From HGM04593 sp045634305 (GTDB lineage Bacteria > Bacteroidota > Bacteroidia > Bacteroidales > Bacteroidaceae), in the NCBI GenBank assembly GCA_045634305.1, contig JAZQZZ010000017.1, positions 1 to 64,000 of the forward strand: a stretch of 64,000 bases of DNA. Direction: 5' to 3'. Positions 49,793 to 59,256 of the stretch are shown here, one piece after another. The stretch's first letter is position 1; every line of letters starts with the position of its first letter. The notes beneath the pieces are model-generated. The model was given only the letters and a program-made list of their open reading frames with translations, made no database searches and was not told where the DNA came from. Position numbers and translations under genes: made by a program.

Positions 49793-52242
49793 TATCCTAT
49801 GATTTTCAGTTTTGCAAATTTAAGCAGCAGTGTCTTCACACCCGCATTCTGGAATTTTATTGTAGCCTTGGCATTGTCGCCCAAGCCCTCGGTGGCCTGC
49901 ACCTCGCCCACGCCAAAGCGGTCGTGTTGTACTATGGCCCCCACCGAAACCGCCGAATGGGAAGCGGCAGCAGAGCCTTGACCGTAGCGCTGTACATCGG
50001 AGACACGGTAAAGATTCGTGGGACGCGAAGTATATGACGACGAGCCTGCGCCAGCACTGCCGGCTACTGTTCCATTGCCCCCGTTTCTTTGTTGCCCTGC
50101 AGAACGGCTTGCCGTAGCCGACCCGGCAGCGCCGGTGCGGCTGAATTGCGGGCGTCCGTTCTCTTCGGAGCCATAATTATATGATGAACGCCTGTCATAA
50201 TTGTTGTTTGTTGCTCCGAACATTCCACCCGAACGGAACGATGGTTGCTGCTGCTGTCTCTGCTGCATCCCGCTACCGTTAGGCATTATAATATACGCAG
50301 GATTTATCTCCTTTATGAAACAGCTTGGCTCACAGAAGCCGAATTGCCCATATTTATAACGGCTCTTGGCAAAAGAGAGAATGCAATGATCCTTTGCGCG
50401 CGTTATGGCAACATAGAGCAAACGACGCTCCTCCTCCATTTCACGCTGTGATTCACGTGCACCCGAATTCGGAAACAGGTCCTCCTCAAGACCAACTACA
50501 AACACTGTGGGGAATTCCAACCCCTTCGCCGAGTGGACCGTCATCAACGTAATGCGCTCACCATCGCTATTGTCTTCATTCTCAAGGTCGGACATCAGCG
50601 ACACCTCAGAGAGGAAATCGGCAAGAGAGTTATGTTCATTACCCTCTTCAAGATGCATATCCACAAACTCCTCGATAGCAGCCATCAGCGCCTCAAGATT
50701 CTCCTGGCGCGACTTACCCTCCACACTCATATCGCGGTAAAGTTCCTCACGTATACCGCTCTCCTTCACGACAGCACGCGCAACCTCAATGGCATTCTTC
50801 TCTTCGGCAAGTCTGGCAAAGCCCTCCATCATGCCTGTAAACTGCATGAGCTTGCCAAGTGTACCCTTGTTCACGTCAAGCCCGCATAGGAACGGGTCGG
50901 CAAGCACCTGCCACAGGCTCATTCCGCGCTCAATCGCCAGGTCTTTCACCTTCTGCACCGTCTTGTCACCAATTCCACGCGCCGGGTAATTTATTATTCG
51001 CTTGAAAGCCTCCTCGTCATCCTTGTTGCATATCAGGCGGAAATAGGCAATAACATCCTTCACCTCCTTACGTTGGTAGAACGAAAGGCCGCCGAATATA
51101 CGGTATGGGAATCCTCGGCGTCTGAAGGCCTCCTCGAACACACGCGACTGCGCATTAGTACGATAAAGTATGGCAAAATCACTGAAGCCAAGTCCCTCGC
51201 GGCGACGCAACTCCGAAATTTTGTTTGCCACAATCTCAACCTCTTCCAGATCGGAATATGCAGGATATAGTTCAAGCGGTGCTCCCTCGCCACGCTCAGA
51301 GTATACATTTTTCTTTATCTGCTCACTATTCTTAGCTATGAGACTGTTTGCCGCATTGACAATCATTCTTGTGGAGCGATAGTTCTGTTCAAGTTTAAAG
51401 ATTTCCGCGCCACCATAACGCTCGGCAAATCCCAATATATTGCCGATGTTGGCACCACGGAACGAGTAGATACTCTGCGCATCATCGCCCACCACGCACA
51501 CAGCCTTGCGTTCCTGTGTCAACTGCCACACAATGCATGCCTGCACATAGTTGGTATCCTGAAACTCATCGACAAGCACATAACGGAAACGCTCCACATA
51601 CTGTCTGCGGACATCAGGAAAGTCTCTGAACAGTCGATAAGTATTTACCAGCAAATCATCAAAGTCCATGGCATTCGCCAGGCGACAACGTTCGGTATAC
51701 CTGTTATATATCTCATAGACCGAAGGTATGCGTGCCCTCTTGTCATCATTGCGGAGACCTTGGTCGTTCTCATAATCGGACGCCGAAATCAGGTTGCTCT
51801 TCGCCGACGAAATGCGCTCGGCAACAGCATTTGGCTTATAGACCTTGTCATCGAGCTGCATATCCTTAATGATGCTCTTTACAAGGCTACGCGAATCGCT
51901 CTGGTCGTAGATTGTGAATTGCGGATCATAACCGATGTGATGAGCCTCACGACGCAGGATTTTTGAAAAGACAGAGTGGAATGTGCCCATCCAAAGCATT
52001 GAAGCAGCCCTCTGCCCCACGCGTGCCGCAATACGCTCCTTCATTTCGTTTGCAGCCTTGTTGGTAAAGGTAAGTGCCAGAATAGACCATGGTTCAAAAC
52101 CATTTTCAAGCAGATAGGCAATCTTGTATGTAAGCACACGTGTCTTTCCCGAACCCGCACCGGCAATCACCAGCGAAGGACCGTCAAGATAACGCACGGC
52201 ATCAAGCTGCGCACCGTTCAATTCATCCTCGTAGTTTATCAT
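49792..52242 (-). CDS. UvrD/PcrA-type ATP-dependent DNA helicase
   Basis: Start ATG at 52242 (MINYEDELNGAQLDAVRYLD) is used; the open frame upstream to 52371 lacks family similarity and overlaps the sodB gene. The 816 residues contain Walker A AGAGSGKTRVLTYK, motif Ia LALTFTNKAANEMKERI, motif II DEFQDTNYVQ, and the C-terminal LMTVHSAKGLEFPTVFVVG and YVAITRAKD. A Ser/Gly/Asn-rich linker and a Tudor-like tail (VQHDRFGVGEV) match PcrA. It unwinds DNA 3' to 5' in repair and replication. Confidence 0.94.
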   Translation of the reverse strand: MINYEDELNGAQLDAVRYLDGPSLVIAGAGSGKTRVLTYKIAYLLENGFEPWSILALTFTNKAANEMKERIAARVGQRAASMLWMGTFHSVFSKILRREAHHIGYDPQFTIYDQSDSRSLVKSIIKDMQLDDKVYKPNAVAERISSAKSNLISASDYENDQGLRNDDKRARIPSVYEIYNRYTERCRLANAMDFDDLLVNTYRLFRDFPDVRRQYVERFRYVLVDEFQDTNYVQACIVWQLTQERKAVCVVGDDAQSIYSFRGANIGNILGFAERYGGAEIFKLEQNYRSTRMIVNAANSLIAKNSEQIKKNVYSERGEGAPLELYPAYSDLEEVEIVANKISELRRREGLGFSDFAILYRTNAQSRVFEEAFRRRGFPYRIFGGLSFYQRKEVKDVIAYFRLICNKDDEEAFKRIINYPARGIGDKTVQKVKDLAIERGMSLWQVLADPFLCGLDVNKGTLGKLMQFTGMMEGFARLAEEKNAIEVARAVVKESGIREELYRDMSVEGKSRQENLEALMAAIEEFVDMHLEEGNEHNSLADFLSEVSLMSDLENEDNSDGERITLMTVHSAKGLEFPTVFVVGLEEDLFPNSGARESQREMEEERRLLYVAITRAKDHCILSFAKSRYKYGQFGFCEPSCFIKEINPAYIIMPNGSGMQQRQQQQPSFRSGGMFGATNNNYDRRSSYNYGSEENGRPQFSRTGAAGSATASRSAGQQRNGGNGTVAGSAGAGSSSYTSRPTNLYRVSDVQRYGQGSAAASHSAVSVGAIVQHDRFGVGEVQATEGLGDNAKATIKFQNAGVKTLLLKFAKLKIIG

Positions 52243-52346
52243 CGTAATATCATAGCCAATAATTTGCGAAGATATGCAAAAAATGGCACAATTGCGAACA
52301 TCATGTCCAAAACCTTGTTTACATTTTATATCAAAACAATAATAAC

Positions 52347-52964
52347 ATGAGTACATACACCACAGCAACACGCCCCGGCGTCCAGATGCCGGCGCTCAGT
52401 TACCAGACGGGAGCCTTGGCGCCCATCATCAGCCAAGCAACCATCGAGCACCACTACGGCAAACACCTACAGGCCTATGTCGACAATCTTAACAAACTTG
52501 TCACCGGTACGGAATACGAGGATTACACACTGCGTGAGATTGTGGAGCAGGCTCCTCCGGGGCCACTGTTCAACAACGCCGGACAAGTACTTAACCACTC
52601 ACTCTACTTTGAACAGTTCACCCCTGCCGCACCGGGCAACAACCGCCCCACCGGCAACCTCAAGGAGTTTATACATTTCGACTTCGGAAACTTCGAGAAC
52701 CTAAAGAAAAAGATGGAAGATGCCGCCGCATCGCTCTTCGGCAGCGGCTGGGTATGGCTTGCACAGGAGGAGAACGGAAAGCTGTCAATAATAAACTGTT
52801 ATAATGGAGACACCCCCATTCACCGCCGCATGAAGCCGCTCTACGGCATCGATGTCTGGGAGCACGCCTACTATCTCGACTACCAGAACCGCCGCAGTGA
52901 ACATGTAAAGAAGTTGTGGGAGATTGTCGACTGGGAAGTCATTGAAAGCAGACTGGATATATAA
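52347..52964 (+). CDS. sodB: Superoxide dismutase, Fe/Mn family
   Basis: The 205-residue protein has metal ligands His36 (TIEHHYGKHLQAYVDNLN), a His in VLNHSLYFEQF, and Asp/His in DVWEHAYYLDYQNRR. It converts superoxide to peroxide and oxygen in the cytoplasm. Many Bacteroides homologs can use either metal; residues alone do not settle it. It diverges from the helicase gene across a 104-bp gap. Confidence 0.94.
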   Translation: MSTYTTATRPGVQMPALSYQTGALAPIISQATIEHHYGKHLQAYVDNLNKLVTGTEYEDYTLREIVEQAPPGPLFNNAGQVLNHSLYFEQFTPAAPGNNRPTGNLKEFIHFDFGNFENLKKKMEDAAASLFGSGWVWLAQEENGKLSIINCYNGDTPIHRRMKPLYGIDVWEHAYYLDYQNRRSEHVKKLWEIVDWEVIESRLDI

Positions 52965-52965
52965 A

Positions 52966-53003
52966 ATAGATGAAGTTGCTCACGTGTGAGCAACTTCATC
53001 TAT
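52966..53003. terminator. Bidirectional terminator between sodB and the endonuclease gene
   Basis: A perfect 18-bp inverted repeat (52966-52983 with 52986-53003) lies between convergent genes; the minus strand continues with TTTT. Confidence 0.8.
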
Positions 53004-53063
53004 TAAATCATTGCGTCTTTATATCCAAAGCAACGACGCAGATTGCGCATTATTACAAACCGA

Positions 53064-54107
53064 CTATTTTGCTTCTTTAATAAGGTATACAATCACAGGC
53101 AAGTGATCGCTGTATCCATTGAGCCATACTCCACCGGCATGTGTACGCTTGGTATTACCCTTGTAGCGTCCTTCCTGCTGGAACATGTAGCTGCGAGAGA
53201 AAATCTCAGTCTTGTAAAGTTTCAATGTTGAACGGTCGGGGCCAAGGAGGTTTCCGCTGACAACAACCTGATCGAACAGGTTCCATTTACCCTTGTATTT
53301 GAGGGTACCCATACCCTTTTTGCGCAGGATATTCCACCAAGGATTGTAAAGGTCACTTGCAGCCTTCACCTCTTCCCTCTCACGCACTGCACCAAGACAT
53401 GTCTTCATGCTCTTGTTGTCGGGGTCGTCGTTCATATCACCCATGATGAGAACCTTGGTATCGGGCATCTCGGCCATGATTGAATCCTTCAACTCTTTCA
53501 CAAGCACACCAGCACGCTCACGCGCCGGTGACTTTGCATAACGCGAAGGCCAGTGGTTTACGATAATGTGCACAACCTCACCACCCATCTCACCGCTCAC
53601 GATAAGAAAGCCGCGCGTCTTGTATGTGGTATCGTTGTCAACGGTAGTATAAGGTGCAAGTTTAGAGTTTATCGGCTTGAAAAGTTTCGGATTGTAGAGC
53701 AATGCGCAATCGACACCACGACGGTCGGGGCCTTCGATGTGAATATAATCCCAACCGCGAGGCGCAAGCACCTCATGCTTCACCAAATCCTCAAGCACGC
53801 GTGAGTTCTCAATCTCAGACACGCCAACAGCAGCCATACCAACCGGCACCACATCTGTTCCCATCTCATTGAGCACCGTTGCCATGTTCTTCTGTTTATT
53901 GGTATACTTCAGTGTACCCCACTTGTTCGCCCCATCGGGAAGAAATTCGTAGTCATTCTTGCCATTGTCATGGATAGTATCAAAAAGGTTCTCAAGGTTG
54001 TAGAAACCAACACTGTAGACCTCATACCTTCTCTGTTCCTGAGCCTGCGCAGTGAACATGACTGCAAAGAGCATCGCGAACGCCAACAAAAAACCCTTTT
54101 TTCTCAT
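53064..54107 (-). CDS. Secreted endonuclease/exonuclease/phosphatase-family protein
   Basis: A signal peptide (MRKKGFLLAFAMLFAVMFTA, then QAQ) exports this 347-residue protein. The EEP fold motifs are VGFYNLENLFDT, VGVSEIENSRVLED, IIVNHWPSRYAKSP, LIMGDMNDDPDNKSM and GYSDHLPVIVY (catalytic His near the C-terminus). It probably hydrolyses extracytoplasmic nucleic acids or another phosphodiester. In related genomes such genes lie next to TonB receptors and DUF5689 lipoproteins; here those are 1.7 kb away on the other side of ilvC. Confidence 0.88.
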   Translation of the reverse strand: MRKKGFLLAFAMLFAVMFTAQAQEQRRYEVYSVGFYNLENLFDTIHDNGKNDYEFLPDGANKWGTLKYTNKQKNMATVLNEMGTDVVPVGMAAVGVSEIENSRVLEDLVKHEVLAPRGWDYIHIEGPDRRGVDCALLYNPKLFKPINSKLAPYTTVDNDTTYKTRGFLIVSGEMGGEVVHIIVNHWPSRYAKSPARERAGVLVKELKDSIMAEMPDTKVLIMGDMNDDPDNKSMKTCLGAVREREEVKAASDLYNPWWNILRKKGMGTLKYKGKWNLFDQVVVSGNLLGPDRSTLKLYKTEIFSRSYMFQQEGRYKGNTKRTHAGGVWLNGYSDHLPVIVYLIKEAK

Positions 54108-54178
54108 TATGATTGATGTTTATTATTCAACAAAAACTTACTGCTGGTAAAATTAATATAATTTATTGGAAAAATTGT

Positions 54179-54209
54179 TTTGTTTTTATCAATTTTACAA
54201 CTACTTTCG
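54179..54209 (+). promoter_or_regulatory. Promoter of ilvC (TTTG-N19-TACTTTCG)
   Basis: TTTG at 54179-54182 and TACTTTCG at 54202-54209 (one change from TAnnTTTG) are correctly spaced. They predict a leader of about 110 nt with no recognised riboswitch. Confidence 0.55.
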
Positions 54210-54324
54210 CGAACCTCTTGAATAAAGCACAGTTATTCAGCAGTCAAGGAAACTTTTTGACAGTTCATAATCACAGCTGTCACGTTATATTAATAAGGAG
54301 AAACAAACTAAAAAAAATACAATT

Positions 54325-55371
54325 ATGGCACAGATGAATTTTGGCGGCGTTGTTGAGAACGTCGTGACACGCGAAGAATATCCATTGGCAAAGGCCTTGG
54401 AGACATTGAAGGATGAGACTATTGCAGTAATCGGTTATGGCGTACAGGGTCCGGGCCAGTCACTGAACCTACGCGACAATGGTTTCAACGTAATCGTTGG
54501 ACAGCGTAAGGACTCAAAGAGCTGGGACAAAGCCGTTGCCGACGGTTGGGTTCCGGGAGAAAACCTCTTTGACATTGAGGAAGCTTGCGAGAAGGCTACA
54601 ATCATTGAATATCTGCTCTCCGATGCGGGACAGATTGCTGTTTGGCCTACTGTAAAGAAACACCTTACTCCAGGCAAGGCGCTCTATTTCTCTCATGGTT
54701 TCGGTATCACTTACAAGGAGCGTACAGGCATTGTTCCACCGGCTGATGTGGATGTCATCCTTGTCGCTCCAAAGGGTTCAGGCACTTCGTTGCGCCGCAT
54801 GTTCCTGCAGGGCCGCGGATTGAACTCAAGCTATGCTATTTTTCAGGACGCAACAGGCCGTGCATGGGAGCGCGTCATTGCACTTGGCATTGGTGTAGGT
54901 TCAGGTTACCTCTTTGAGACAACCTTCAAACGCGAGGTTTACTCAGACCTCACCGGTGAGCGCGGTACCCTCATGGGTGCCATCCAGGGTATCTTTGCTG
55001 CACAATACGAGGTGTTGCGCAAGAACGGCCACACCCCATCCGAAGCTTTCAACGAGACCGTGGAAGAACTTTCACAGAGCCTCATGCCACTGATTTCGGA
55101 GAATGGTATGGACTGGATGTATGCCAACTGCTCTACCACCGCACAGCGCGGTGCGCTCGACTGGTGGAAGAAGTTCCGCGATGCAACAATGCCAGTGTTC
55201 GAAGATCTCTATAGCGAAGTTGCTGCCGGCAACGAGGCACAGCGTAGCATCGACACAAACTCACAGCCCGACTATCGTCAGAAACTCGAAGAGGAACTCC
55301 GTGAAATGCGCGAGACCGAGATGTGGCAGGCCGGCGCTGTAGTGCGCAAGCTCCGCCCCGAGAATAATTGA
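54325..55371 (+). CDS. ilvC: Ketol-acid reductoisomerase
   Basis: The 348-residue enzyme has the NADP-binding GYGVQGPGQSLNLRDNG and the following VIVGQRKDSKSW loop, a proposed active-site segment ILVAPKGSGT, and metal-binding Asp/Glu in DLTGERGTLMGAIQG and FNETVEELSQSLMPLI. It rearranges and reduces acetolactate and acetohydroxybutyrate in valine and isoleucine synthesis. It stands alone with its own promoter; ilvA lies 6.6 kb downstream. Confidence 0.96.
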   Translation: MAQMNFGGVVENVVTREEYPLAKALETLKDETIAVIGYGVQGPGQSLNLRDNGFNVIVGQRKDSKSWDKAVADGWVPGENLFDIEEACEKATIIEYLLSDAGQIAVWPTVKKHLTPGKALYFSHGFGITYKERTGIVPPADVDVILVAPKGSGTSLRRMFLQGRGLNSSYAIFQDATGRAWERVIALGIGVGSGYLFETTFKREVYSDLTGERGTLMGAIQGIFAAQYEVLRKNGHTPSEAFNETVEELSQSLMPLISENGMDWMYANCSTTAQRGALDWWKKFRDATMPVFEDLYSEVAAGNEAQRSIDTNSQPDYRQKLEEELREMRETEMWQAGAVVRKLRPENN

Positions 55372-55396
55372 TTTCCGTAATCAAATGCATGAATGG

Positions 55397-55429
55397 ATAT
55401 GACCGGCAATTTGCCGGTCATATTTTTTT
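55397..55429 (+). terminator. Rho-independent terminator of ilvC
   Basis: An inverted repeat centred on 55410 (ATATGACCGGCAA with TTGCCGGTCATAT) is followed by seven T. Confidence 0.85.
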
Positions 55430-55573
55430 GCAACGATATAGCAGTTGGTTCAACGTGCTTTGTCATACTGAGCGTAGCGAAGTATCTAGAAACCGCATTA
55501 ATAGATCCTTCCTATCGTCAGGATGACAACTTCGCAAAAAAAATGAATCGTTGGTCAACTGTTATATTATTGC
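55430..55573. repeat. MITE-like palindromic element, copy 2
   Basis: The left end (GCAACGATATAGCAGTTGG) and right end (TTGGTCAACTGTTATATTAT, 55551-55570, then TGC) are imperfect inverted copies related to those at 13485-13779. Inside are TGTCATACTGAGCGTAGCGA, AGTATCT and GTCAGGATGACA. At 144 bp it is half the size of copy 1 and, like it, directly follows a terminator T tract. The remaining gap to 55758 shows nothing but a CAACTTTG box near 55662. Confidence 0.65.
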
Positions 55574-55757
55574 CTATTTTGTCACATATTCTACACCACA
55601 TTCCGCGACTGCTACGGCAAAAAATGTTAGAAAAAGTTTACATATCTCCACTTTTTTTAGCAACTTTGTACGACTTTAGGGTTGTTGTGCGACACGGTTT
55701 CCTCGCACACACGCGCCCACGCAAATAAGTATTTGTAAATTAACTTATTATATTACT

Positions 55758-58373
55758 ATGACCAAATTAACCAAATTTGCAGCACTCCTGTTGCTCTGTT
55801 TCGTCTCGACAGCGAATGCACAGGAAGCTACAGCCGTTAGAGAAGGAATGGTAAAGGAGCAACCCGCAAGAATGCTCTATGCCGACACCTTGCTCAACAA
55901 GACAAACACAGTGGACAATATTATTCTCATCGACGACAACAACGAGTCCTACACATTCTCCGAAGGACAACTTGGTGAAGACGAGGATTTCTCGGGCACA
56001 ACAGCCATGATTTCGTCAAACGACGACTATTTCCTCTCCGAGGTAGGCTACCGTTTCAGTGCAATGCGTTTCCGCATACGCGGCTACGAATCGCATTACA
56101 ACAATGTATACGCCAACGGCGTACTGCTCAACGATGCCGAGAGAGGCCAATTCAGCTATGGCATGATTGGCGGTCTCAACGATGCCACACGTAACAAGGA
56201 GGGCGCAACATACACCGAGCACAACAGCTTCGGCATTGGCTCAGTTGGCGGTGCAAGCAACATTAACATGCGTGCAAGCCAGTATGCAGCCGGCCACAAG
56301 GCTTCACTTGTGGGCTGTAACCGCAACTACCTTGCCCGCGTAATGTACACCGGTTCAACCGGTCTCATGCAGAACGGTTGGGCTTTCACCGGCTCGGCAT
56401 CATACCGTTGGGCAAACGAGGGTGTAATCGAAGGTACATTCTACAACTCAGCAGCCTACTTCCTTGCAGCCGAGAAGAAATTCAACGACAGCCACAGCCT
56501 CTCTATTGCCACATGGGGTTCACCCACAGAGCGCGCACAGCAGGGTGCTGCCACCGAGGAGGCCTACTGGCTTGCCGGCAGCCACTACTACAACCCCAAC
56601 TGGGGATACCAACAGGGCAAGAAGCGCAATGCCCGCGTTGTAAACTCATACGAGCCTGCAATGGTAATCACTTGGGACTATGACATCAACGACAAGATGA
56701 AGCTGACAACATCACTCTTCGGCAAGTACTCGATGTACAGCACATCGGCTCTGGGATGGAACGGCAACGCAGCCGACCCACGTCCACACTACTACCAGAA
56801 CTTGCCAAGTGCAGCCTACGATGTGTGGGATTTGGAATATACCCCAACCGCCGACGAACTTGCCGACTACAACACCCGCGTCGACCATTGGACAGCGAGC
56901 AAGGCAAACCGCCAGCTCAACTGGGACTACATGCACTATGCCAACCAGCAGGCAAATGCTGTTGGCGGCGAGTGCCTCTATTATGTTGAGCGCCGTCACA
57001 ATGACCAGCTAACATTCAACCTCGGTTCATCGCTCAACATCGAGTACAACCGTTATAACAAGGGTACTGTAGGCCTGCAGCTTGGAACCACCAAGGGCAT
57101 GCACTACAAGACTATGGACGACCTTATGGGTGCAAATAAATACACCGATATCGACAAGTTCTCTGTTGGCGACTTCGGCATCAACAGTTCATACGTGCAG
57201 AACGACGTAGACAACCCCAACCGTCAGATTGGCGAGGGCGACGTGTTCGGCTACAACTACGACCTTAACGTCAACAAGGCAACCCTCTTATACCAGCACC
57301 AGTTCAGCAAAGGCATTTTCCACCTCTTTGGCGGTGCACACGTTGACGGCACAACCATGGAGCGCTATGGCCACATGCGTAACGGACGTGCACAGCAGTA
57401 CTCAAAAGGCAGTAGCGGCGTTGCCACATTCCTCGGTGGCGGTGCAAAACTTGGCATGGTGTTCACATTCAATGCATACAACATACTTTCTATAGGAGGT
57501 GGCTACGAGAACCGTGCACCACTCGCCTACAACTCATTCATTGCACCACGTATGCGCAACGACTTCGTGACAGGCCTCACCAACGAGGATATTTTCAATG
57601 CCGAAATCTCTTACAAGCTCAACGCAGGCCCAGTAAGCGCAAAAATCAGCGGTTACGGAACAATGATCAACCACGGCGTGGAGCAGAGCGCATTCTACAA
57701 CGACCAGGAATCACAGTTCACATACCTTACAATGACAGGTGTAAACAAACTGCATTATGGTCTTGAGGCTGCTGTTGTCTACAACATAACATCATCACTC
57801 TCAATCAACGCCCTTGCATCTGTTGGCAATGCCGAGTACACAAGCGACGCAAACGGTTCACTCATCAGCGAGAACGAGGCTGTATGGAAAAACGACCTCG
57901 TATACATGAATGGTGTGAAACTTGACGGCACACCACTTACAGCAGCAAGCCTTGGCATTGACTACAACATAAGCGGTTGGTACTTGAGCGCAAATGTAAA
58001 CTACTACGACAGGATTTATGTAGATGCATCAAAATATGCACGCCTTGCAGAAGTTGTAGGTGCTCCTGTTATCGACGCCACAACCGGCGAGGAGCGCTTG
58101 GATATCCCAGAGCAGTACAAGGGTAAGGGCGGTTTCATTGTTGACGCATCAATCGGCAAGAGCATCAGCCTCCGTGGCGGCAAGAAACTGAACCTCAATC
58201 TACAGCTCAGCAACCTCTTGAACAACACCAATATGATTACAGGCGGTTACGAGCAGAACCGTGACGACAGCTACGCCGATGGCAGCGAGCGCACATACAA
58301 GTTCTCAAAGAACCCATACCTCTACTATGCCAACGCGTTCAACTTCTATCTGAACATCGGTTTCCGTTTCTAA
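55758..58373 (+). CDS. TonB-dependent outer-membrane receptor
   Basis: A signal peptide (MTKLTKFAALLLLCFVSTAN, then AQ) precedes 850 residues. A plug-like region (about 100-185: RFRIRGYESHYNNVYANG, GSVGGASNINMRAS) is followed by a long series of amphipathic beta strands with aromatic girdles, ending in FNFYLNIGFRF, the usual C-terminal strand. No carboxypeptidase-like N-terminal domain is seen. The downstream DUF5689 and choice-of-anchor lipoproteins likely form its surface partners. The substrate may be nucleic-acid-derived (inference from neighbours). Confidence 0.88.
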   Translation: MTKLTKFAALLLLCFVSTANAQEATAVREGMVKEQPARMLYADTLLNKTNTVDNIILIDDNNESYTFSEGQLGEDEDFSGTTAMISSNDDYFLSEVGYRFSAMRFRIRGYESHYNNVYANGVLLNDAERGQFSYGMIGGLNDATRNKEGATYTEHNSFGIGSVGGASNINMRASQYAAGHKASLVGCNRNYLARVMYTGSTGLMQNGWAFTGSASYRWANEGVIEGTFYNSAAYFLAAEKKFNDSHSLSIATWGSPTERAQQGAATEEAYWLAGSHYYNPNWGYQQGKKRNARVVNSYEPAMVITWDYDINDKMKLTTSLFGKYSMYSTSALGWNGNAADPRPHYYQNLPSAAYDVWDLEYTPTADELADYNTRVDHWTASKANRQLNWDYMHYANQQANAVGGECLYYVERRHNDQLTFNLGSSLNIEYNRYNKGTVGLQLGTTKGMHYKTMDDLMGANKYTDIDKFSVGDFGINSSYVQNDVDNPNRQIGEGDVFGYNYDLNVNKATLLYQHQFSKGIFHLFGGAHVDGTTMERYGHMRNGRAQQYSKGSSGVATFLGGGAKLGMVFTFNAYNILSIGGGYENRAPLAYNSFIAPRMRNDFVTGLTNEDIFNAEISYKLNAGPVSAKISGYGTMINHGVEQSAFYNDQESQFTYLTMTGVNKLHYGLEAAVVYNITSSLSINALASVGNAEYTSDANGSLISENEAVWKNDLVYMNGVKLDGTPLTAASLGIDYNISGWYLSANVNYYDRIYVDASKYARLAEVVGAPVIDATTGEERLDIPEQYKGKGGFIVDASIGKSISLRGGKKLNLNLQLSNLLNNTNMITGGYEQNRDDSYADGSERTYKFSKNPYLYYANAFNFYLNIGFRF

Positions 58374-58398
58374 TGAACTATTTATAAAGAAAAGAATT

Positions 58399-59226
58399 AT
58401 GAAAGCAATAAAATATCTATCAATTCTCGCTCTTTCGCTCATTGCAACATCGTGCATGAACGATTTTGACGAGCCACAGTTCAACGAGCCACCTTTCGGC
58501 AACAACGAGATTGGTGAGGCTACCCACACCATTGCAGAGTTGAAAGCAGAATACTCTTCAACTATTTCGGGCAACTCTGTTAAACAGATTACCGAAGAGA
58601 TAATCATCGAAGGCGTTGTTGTTGCAAACGACGAGAGCGGCAACGTATACAAGCAGTTCATCATCAACGACGAGACAGGTGCCATGGTAATTGGCGTGAA
58701 CGATGTGGGCCTTTATGCTATGGTTCCAAAGGGACAGCGCGTACGCATTGCCTGCAAGGACCTCTACATTGGCGGTTATGGCAAGATGGCACAGATTGGC
58801 GGCCTCTACAACGGCAAGGTGGGACGCATGAACAAAAACATATATCCAAAGCACGTGCGCCTCATCGGTATCCCCGACCCAACACAGCCCGAGATGCAAC
58901 CTGAACTCATCGACGACTCATTCTTCACAAACGAAAATAAGAATAACCTTGCAAAATTCGTCCGCATGGAGGGAGTTGAAATCATTGAGGCCGATGGTGC
59001 AGAATTGTGGGCTCCCGAGGAGCTCAAGAACAGCAGCAATATTGTTGAGCGCAACATAAAGATGGGCAACACAAAAATTGTGCTGCGCATGAGCACATAT
59101 GCCGACTTTGCAAACGAGGCAATCCCCGCCGGCGAACTCAACATCAACGGCGTGATGACACGCTTCAATGACTACTGGCAGTTCGTAATCAGCCACACCA
59201 CAGACATTGAGAAAGTAAGTGAATAA
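58399..59226 (+). CDS. DUF5689 family lipoprotein
   Basis: A lipoprotein signal ends at Cys19 (LSLIATSC). The 275 residues show the DUF5689 beta-barrel (OB-like) pattern: IIIEGVVVANDESGNVYKQF, INDETGAMVIGVN, VPKGQRVRIACKDLYIGGY. This family in Bacteroidales is usually encoded with TonB receptors and extracellular nucleases. It starts 25 bp after the receptor gene and is probably surface exposed. Confidence 0.88.
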   Translation: MKAIKYLSILALSLIATSCMNDFDEPQFNEPPFGNNEIGEATHTIAELKAEYSSTISGNSVKQITEEIIIEGVVVANDESGNVYKQFIINDETGAMVIGVNDVGLYAMVPKGQRVRIACKDLYIGGYGKMAQIGGLYNGKVGRMNKNIYPKHVRLIGIPDPTQPEMQPELIDDSFFTNENKNNLAKFVRMEGVEIIEADGAELWAPEELKNSSNIVERNIKMGNTKIVLRMSTYADFANEAIPAGELNINGVMTRFNDYWQFVISHTTDIEKVSE

Positions 59227-59256
59227 AAAATTATAATTAACTAAAAAACAAAAATC

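Noticed and set aside
52243..52371. 43-residue N-terminal extension of the helicase
   Set aside because: It covers the divergent promoter region and the start of sodB, is Cys-rich and unlike other UvrD/PcrA N-termini.
54215..54324. Riboswitch or attenuator in the ilvC leader
   Set aside because: No leader peptide rich in branched-chain codons and no recognised riboswitch core was found.
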